NCBI GenBank assembly: GCA_035516255.1
Contig: DATJAL010000052.1
Coordinates: forward strand, 248,001 to 312,000
DNA from: Chitinivibrionales bacterium
Lineage (GTDB): Bacteria; Fibrobacterota; Chitinivibrionia; Chitinivibrionales; FEN-1185
Reading direction: 5' to 3'
DNA: 64,000 nt
The stretch's first letter is position 1; every line of letters begins with the position of its first letter. The translations under genes and the position numbers were made by a program. Shown here in pieces: positions 59,876-64,000 of this stretch. The notes below the pieces were generated by a model. The model was not told the DNA's origin, searched no databases, and saw nothing but the letters and a program-made list of their open reading frames with translations.

Positions 59876-61102
59876 TTAATAGACAGGGAATTTGAATCCC
59901 ACTCCAAGAGAAATTCCCGCGAAATTAAGCCTGTTTAGATATTCTAGTTTGACAATGCCGCCCACGAGTATCGGGAACAGCATATCGGTCTTTTCTAGAC
60001 TGTACTGTAAGGTGAGCGTCGGGGGCGTCGATCGCGGCGTAGGAGCTTTGATCAGGTAATCCCATGTGCCGTCGCCCCTTTGACTGAGCAAAACATGTGA
60101 GGTATCACCATGGGGCACGTCTCCGGTTCTGCATGTGTCAAGATATCGCTGCGCATCCGCTCTTGTGGGCAAGCTTGTATAGGTGGTAAGCACGTCCCAT
60201 ATTTGCACATTTCCCTGGGCCATCGGATACGAGTAAGTAACGCAAAAGCCGTGGGTATAGCCCTCTGTTCTGATACCGAAATCCGCGAATATGCCGAGAA
60301 AGTCGGGGCTATAAACACCGGCGTCGTTTCGCGCGCCCCAGCTTTCGCGAGTGAATTCGAGGTTCTGTGTCTTTGGGGATAACGTAAGATCTCTTATTTC
60401 CCTGTTGTTGTAATCCACGGCAGTATCATAATTATATTCGGTGGTTTTTAACGCGAAAAGCCCTGCCGAGTAGGTGGCTCCGAGATTGATTATCCCTCTG
60501 TCAAGGTCAAAAGTATAACTGCCGCGAAGACACGCGCCAAACAACCCTCCGCCTAATTGATTCTCGGATGCAAGCGGGTCTTTGCTTGTATTCATGATGG
60601 TGGCATACCCTGTCGGGATGACAAGAGAGAGGCCGGTTTGGATATTTCCCGATGTGCCTAATTTGCGGCTAACATCCAGTAGAAGGTCTCCAAACCCTCC
60701 GGTATTTGTGCTGTTTCCTTCTTTGAGCAAAAAGGGCATGCTCAATTTGATGTCCATTATCCTCGGCGGGTGATAAAACACGCTAAGCAATGCGGTAGTG
60801 GTTTTAAGGCGGAGCCTCCCGTCGTATGCGGAGCCGCTTATGAGTGAACTGTCCGAAAGCGTCCCTTCGCTCATGATGAGCTCGGCATCGAACAACGTTC
60901 CGGAAACGCCGTTGCCGATCCATTTCACGATGACATCGCCTGTCGCGCTTCCCGCGCTTGATCCGCATCCGCCCACGGCGGACCAGGGCATCATGGTGCT
61001 TGATATGTGCGAATGAAGACGGCTGTGTCCAAAAGCCACGATGCAGACGGCGATGCTAGCCGAAGCCAGTATTGCAAGGAGCTTCTTTGCCACGTCTTTC
61101 AT
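59876..61102 (-). CDS. Outer-membrane protein, paralog 2
   Basis: 408 residues from the ATG at 61102, preferred over 61108 because AAGGA (61109-61113 on the opposite strand) is six bases upstream of it but abuts 61108. After the signal there is a Gly/Ser/Cys segment, then the same barrel plan as its neighbour: V-K-W-I-G-N-G-V-S-G-T-L-F-D-A-E, R-I-M-D-I-K-L-S-M-P-F, V-I-P-T-G-Y-A-T-I-M-N and the closing L-G-V-G-F-K-F-P-V-Y. First gene of the 18-kb minus-strand block, with palindrome site 4 ~200 bases upstream. A tandem duplication produced the pair. Confidence 0.7.
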   Translation of the reverse strand: MKDVAKKLLAILASASIAVCIVAFGHSRLHSHISSTMMPWSAVGGCGSSAGSATGDVIVKWIGNGVSGTLFDAELIMSEGTLSDSSLISGSAYDGRLRLKTTTALLSVFYHPPRIMDIKLSMPFLLKEGNSTNTGGFGDLLLDVSRKLGTSGNIQTGLSLVIPTGYATIMNTSKDPLASENQLGGGLFGACLRGSYTFDLDRGIINLGATYSAGLFALKTTEYNYDTAVDYNNREIRDLTLSPKTQNLEFTRESWGARNDAGVYSPDFLGIFADFGIRTEGYTHGFCVTYSYPMAQGNVQIWDVLTTYTSLPTRADAQRYLDTCRTGDVPHGDTSHVLLSQRGDGTWDYLIKAPTPRSTPPTLTLQYSLEKTDMLFPILVGGIVKLEYLNRLNFAGISLGVGFKFPVY

Positions 61103-61300
61103 TCTCATTCCTTAATAGGTAATAAGCCGGAGAATAATTCTTGCCTTAAAAAGAGCGTCCATGTTTTTTGTTTCAATAATACCACTAAATATTTGTTCAG
61201 GCAATAGTTATATATTAATAATTACAGGAAAAACATTCAAGGACTTCTTCTGCCCTTGAATAATTTATTAAATATTTGTAAAAGTGACCATGTATTTTTT

Positions 61301-61315
61301 CTTACCCCTAGTAAG
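61301..61315. promoter_or_regulatory. Palindrome CTTAC-CCCTA-GTAAG (site 4)
   Basis: Perfect arms, 5-base spacer, preceded by a T-run and followed by ATAAAA. Located between the 18-kb degradation block and the TIGR02147 regulator. Confidence 0.6.
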
Positions 61316-61480
61316 ATAAAACCGCGTTTTTCCGCGCAGGATATCTCATTGATTATTAAGTAATTATTTGCTGCGGTATAATTTGTGGAAACCAGGAATT
61401 GTCAGCCGAATCCGGTAAGATTGTAATCCGACTTTATTTTTTAATAAAAGTTGATTAATTTCCAAAGAATAATCTAGAGA

Positions 61481-61564
61481 TATGTTCGCAAAAAAAAATA
61501 TTAATATATAGTTTAAAATAAAACGTCTTTTAAAATCAACTTGTTACAACTAAATATGTTCGCA
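61481..61564 (+). repeat. Two direct repeats TATGTTCGCA before the TIGR02147 gene
   Basis: Identical 10-mers at 61481-61490 and 61555-61564, 74 bases apart start to start (about seven helical turns), each followed by an A-rich stretch. They lie 140 and 67 bases before the regulator start, suggesting an autoregulatory operator. Confidence 0.4.
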
Positions 61565-61630
61565 GAAAATAGATGAATTTATAAAAAAGATATTTCTTTT
61601 TAATGGTTTTATGATTATATTTATTTTGGT

Positions 61631-62512
61631 ATGAGTTCAAAAAACATAAAAATATTTGAATACACCGATTACCGTTTCTTTTTAAAGGATTATTATTCTT
61701 TTCAAAAGAAGAATAACCGCCGTTTTTCATACCGGTCTTTTGCCATTCAATCCGGCGTTGCTCCCAGCTTGTTCAAGGACGTTGTATCGGGCCGGCGGCA
61801 GCTCACGCTTAAGGTCATGGAAAAATACGCCGCCGCCATGCAGATGTCTCCGCGGGAGCAGAGTTATTTTAAGGCCCTCGTCGAGTTCGTGAATGCAAAA
61901 AACAACCAGAAGAAAAACGAGGCCTTCGGCCGGATGATGCAGCTCAGGCGGCACATTCCACTGACCTTTCTCGACGAAAAACAATATGAATTTTTTTCCA
62001 ATTGGTATTACAGCGCGATTCGCGAACTGATCTCGCTGCCCGAGTTCCGCGAGGACCCCGAATGGATCGCCAAGGCAATTACGCCGCCCATCACCGCGGG
62101 CCAGGCCAAAAAGGCCCTTGAGGTACTTTTACATCTGAAGCTCGTGAACAGGAACGCAAACGGAAGGCTGGAGCTTTCCGATACGGTGGTTTCTTCGCGG
62201 ACTGAAATGAATTCAATGCTGCTGAGGAATTTCCACCATTCCATGATCCAGATCGGGCAGGAGGCGCTTGAGCGGTTCGATCCGCAGGAAAGGGAAATCA
62301 GCTCGCTCACCCTCGGCGTTTCCAATGCGAGTTTTGAAAACATCAAACAGCGGATAAAAAGCTTTAAGGAAGAAATTCTGAATGTGGTGGTTGAGGACAA
62401 GACCGATTCGCAGACCGTTTGCCAGCTCAATTTCCAGCTGTTCCCGCTTGTCGCAAAGGGAAAAAAGCAGCCTCCTGCGGATGTAAACCCAGAAAATCCC
62501 AAGGTGGTATGA
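61631..62512 (+). CDS. TIGR02147 / DUF4423-family transcriptional regulator
   Basis: 293 residues. The opening F-E-Y-T-D-Y-R-F-F-L-K-D-Y-Y is the family's signature start. A helix-turn-helix-like region follows (Y-R-S-F-A-I-Q-S-G-V-A-P-S-L-F-K-D-V-V-S-G-R-R-Q-L-T, ~35-60). The C-terminal DUF4423 part (~110-280) has F-F-S-N-W-Y-Y-S-A-I-R-E-L and the regulator-like L-H-L-K-L-V-N-R-N-A-N-G-R-L. The family is abundant in Fibrobacterota and its effectors are unknown. Start follows no clear ribosome binding site. Its stop overlaps the next gene's ATG (ATGATGA), so regulator and lipoprotein are translationally coupled. Confidence 0.85.
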   Translation: MSSKNIKIFEYTDYRFFLKDYYSFQKKNNRRFSYRSFAIQSGVAPSLFKDVVSGRRQLTLKVMEKYAAAMQMSPREQSYFKALVEFVNAKNNQKKNEAFGRMMQLRRHIPLTFLDEKQYEFFSNWYYSAIRELISLPEFREDPEWIAKAITPPITAGQAKKALEVLLHLKLVNRNANGRLELSDTVVSSRTEMNSMLLRNFHHSMIQIGQEALERFDPQEREISSLTLGVSNASFENIKQRIKSFKEEILNVVVEDKTDSQTVCQLNFQLFPLVAKGKKQPPADVNPENPKVV

Positions 62513-63957
62513 TGAAACGAATATTCCTTTTTTCCGCTGCAATTCTCACCGAGGTGGGCCTCTGCATTCTCATGCATTGTTCGTCGCAGCGCATTGCGGG
62601 CACTGGGTCTTCGGCGGGCAACGGCAGGGTGGAATGTTTTGTGACCGACAGCACGGGCGGCGGCTGTTCCGGTTTGGAGGTGGTTCTCAAAAGGATCTCG
62701 ATAACCGGCCACAACGATTCCGTCATCGGGGAATGGACCACTTCAACGGATATCAACGGCTTTTGCGGGTTCGACAGCCTTCCTGCGGGGAGTTTTGTCG
62801 CGGGGTGTCAAATAAAAGCCCTTGGTGTCGTGGCGATGAACTCAAAGGTCCGATCCAATATGGATTCCACGATTACGCTGAACCTCAACCGGCCGATCGT
62901 CTATAAGGGGCGCCTCCTTTTGGCCGCGGGAGTAGATTACCGGACGGTTTCGGCTTTTATACCCGGCATGCTGGCGCCCGCCGGCATCGATTCAAACGGG
63001 TTTTACGTTTTGTCAAACGTCCCGCTGGGACAGAACGACATCAGCTTCCGGTATGGCGCAATTGTCAATTACCTGCCGGTGAGCGTCGATAAGGCGACGG
63101 GCGATACGCTGTTTGTCCGCGACGCTGTGTTCGCGCAGGATGGGTCTCAGGCAAGTGCAACGTATAGCTTCTACCAAACCACCCTGCCCCGGACCTATGC
63201 GGTCCTTTTCAAGGACTACGACACGCTTAATACGCCTTCATGGTATGCTGGGAAGGATTTCTCTTCAGTACAATATTACAAAGTGGTGAATGGATCCCTT
63301 GTCGAAGTTGATGCCGTGGGAAATCCCTTTGTGATCCTCGACAATTTCGATGACGGAGACAGCCTCACGTGTATCAACCCGATAACGGGCCACAGCGGAT
63401 GGCAGGTGGTGACGGACGCCAAGGACGGCGGCACCACGAAACTGCTTCCCGACAGCACGGCGTGGCATTTTCCAAGGGCGATCACCGACGTCAACAGTTA
63501 CAGCGGAAAGAGTTTGAACATCACGTTTCTGATGGGCACCACTCCTCCGACGCTTGCGCCTTATTCCTACATCACCTGCTCGGTCTCTCCGCGCGGAAGC
63601 GGCTATCTCGACCTTACCCCTATGACGGAATTTTCATTCTTCTGCAAGGGCAAGAACAGGATACGGGTGGTGTTCCGTTCCCATAAAGCGCTCGCAAACT
63701 ATGCGCCGGGCGACTGGTGGGGCCAGATGAGCGTCGTGTTGACTTGCCCGCCGGATTGGCAGAGAATTTCGATTTTGCCAAGCGACATAAAGGCCCCGGC
63801 GGGATCGAAGCAGGCGGCCGACGGTTTGACCTGGCCTGCGGTGCGGGACAGTATTGACAGAATAGAATTCGCGGCATGGATGAACGCTGGCGATACGGTG
63901 GTGATGGGCCTGGACGACATCGTCATCCACGGTGTTTCCGACGAGGATTTCAAATGA
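62509..63957 (+). CDS. Lipoprotein-like protein with CarboxypepD_reg-like and CBM11/CIA30-like domains
   Basis: 482 residues from ATG 62509, overlapping the regulator stop. The signal core is followed by L-M-H-C, an atypical lipobox with His at -1, so lipidation is likely but not certain. Residues ~35-125 resemble carboxypeptidase-regulatory-like beta-sandwich (V-E-C-F-V-T-D-S-T-G-G-G). Residues ~300-480 resemble the CBM11/CIA30 fold: L-D-N-F-D-D-G-D, a S-G-K-S-L-N-I-T-F strand, F-S-F-F-C-K-G, D-W-Q-R-I-S-I-L-P and I-D-R-I-E-F-A-A-W. That fold often binds beta-glucans. It is the envelope partner of the preceding regulator, as at the left end of the window. Confidence 0.75.
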   Translation: MMKRIFLFSAAILTEVGLCILMHCSSQRIAGTGSSAGNGRVECFVTDSTGGGCSGLEVVLKRISITGHNDSVIGEWTTSTDINGFCGFDSLPAGSFVAGCQIKALGVVAMNSKVRSNMDSTITLNLNRPIVYKGRLLLAAGVDYRTVSAFIPGMLAPAGIDSNGFYVLSNVPLGQNDISFRYGAIVNYLPVSVDKATGDTLFVRDAVFAQDGSQASATYSFYQTTLPRTYAVLFKDYDTLNTPSWYAGKDFSSVQYYKVVNGSLVEVDAVGNPFVILDNFDDGDSLTCINPITGHSGWQVVTDAKDGGTTKLLPDSTAWHFPRAITDVNSYSGKSLNITFLMGTTPPTLAPYSYITCSVSPRGSGYLDLTPMTEFSFFCKGKNRIRVVFRSHKALANYAPGDWWGQMSVVLTCPPDWQRISILPSDIKAPAGSKQAADGLTWPAVRDSIDRIEFAAWMNAGDTVVMGLDDIVIHGVSDEDFK

Positions 63958-63967
63958 GGCAGGAAGC

Positions 63968-64000
63968 ATGCGCTCATTTGAGTATTTTTTCTTGAATGGC
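63968..64000 (+). CDS. Possible start of the next gene (partial)
   Basis: An ATG at 63968, ten bases after the previous stop, has an AGGCAGGA ribosome-binding-like sequence and stays open to the window edge (M-R-S-F-E-Y-F-F-L-N-G). Too short to identify. Confidence 0.3.
   Translation, partial: MRSFEYFFLNG

Larger units (their letters stand above)
61109..61630. other. Divergent AT-rich regulatory region at the head of the polysaccharide block
   Basis: 522 bases between the minus-strand block and the TIGR02147 gene. It contains palindrome site 4 (61301-61315) and two direct repeats (61481-61490, 61555-61564). No open frame or RNA gene is supported. Confidence 0.6.

Noticed and set aside
1-64000. 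CRISPR array, tRNA, rRNA, prophage or insertion sequence
   Set aside because: No regularly spaced direct repeats, no tRNA-like cloverleaf noticed by eye, and no transposase or integrase reading frame. A covariance-model scan would be needed to exclude small RNAs.

Overview
The window looks like a chromosome fragment of an anaerobic, polysaccharide-degrading bacterium of the Fibrobacterota (Fibrobacter / Chitinispirillum relatives). This placement is an inference from three signs: two TIGR02147-type (DUF4423) regulators, a fibro-slime domain protein, and many secreted enzymes ending in type IX-secretion-like sorting domains. I see no rRNA, tRNA, CRISPR array, transposase or phage gene.

Layout. 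1-5.4 kb: end of a TIGR02147 regulator, a Kelch-repeat lipoprotein, a secreted protein and a small Rho-N-domain protein. 5.5-7.9 kb (minus): a GH81 endo-beta-1,3-glucanase. 8.1-12.2 kb: a four-gene pseudopilin operon behind a near-consensus promoter; its last product joins a PilX-like N-terminus to two discoidin (F5/8 C) domains and a fibro-slime domain. 12.3-28.5 kb: mixed envelope, transport and secreted genes (polytopic membrane protein, transglutaminase-like lipoprotein, MFS carrier, beta-barrels, a NicO nickel/cobalt transporter, a ThuA-like protein, a Tat-exported aldo/keto reductase).

28.8-36.4 kb (plus): a catabolic operon with an OYE-GltD flavoprotein fusion, an SDR, a fumarate-reductase-like flavoprotein, KDPG aldolase and a PfkB kinase. 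This fits the lower part of uronic-acid breakdown plus two unexplained flavoenzymes. 36.5-42.8 kb (plus): maturation protease and both subunits of a periplasmic group-1 [NiFe] hydrogenase. The last four genes (large subunit, outer-membrane beta-barrel, 11-heme cytochrome, 8-heme lipoprotein cytochrome) overlap end to end. The small subunit carries Asp in place of one proximal-cluster Cys. I read this as a candidate hydrogenase-to-cell-surface electron conduit.

42.9-61.1 kb (minus): an 18-kb polysaccharide-degradation block with a GH105 unsaturated glycuronyl hydrolase, seven tandem BNR_4 beta-propeller paralogs, two SGNH-type esterase-like proteins and two paralogous outer-membrane proteins. 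61.6-64 kb (plus): a complete TIGR02147 regulator overlapping a lipoprotein with a CBM11/CIA30-like domain, the same pair type as at the left edge.

How it may work together: surface enzymes cut a rhamnose/uronate-rich polymer, GH105 releases unsaturated uronate, and the 29-36 kb operon feeds it to pyruvate and glyceraldehyde-3-phosphate. Fermentative H2 could then be handled by the hydrogenase-cytochrome system, supplied with nickel by NicO. A recurring palindrome, CTTAC-N5-GTAAG, lies in several of the major intergenic regions and may be the operator of a shared regulator.
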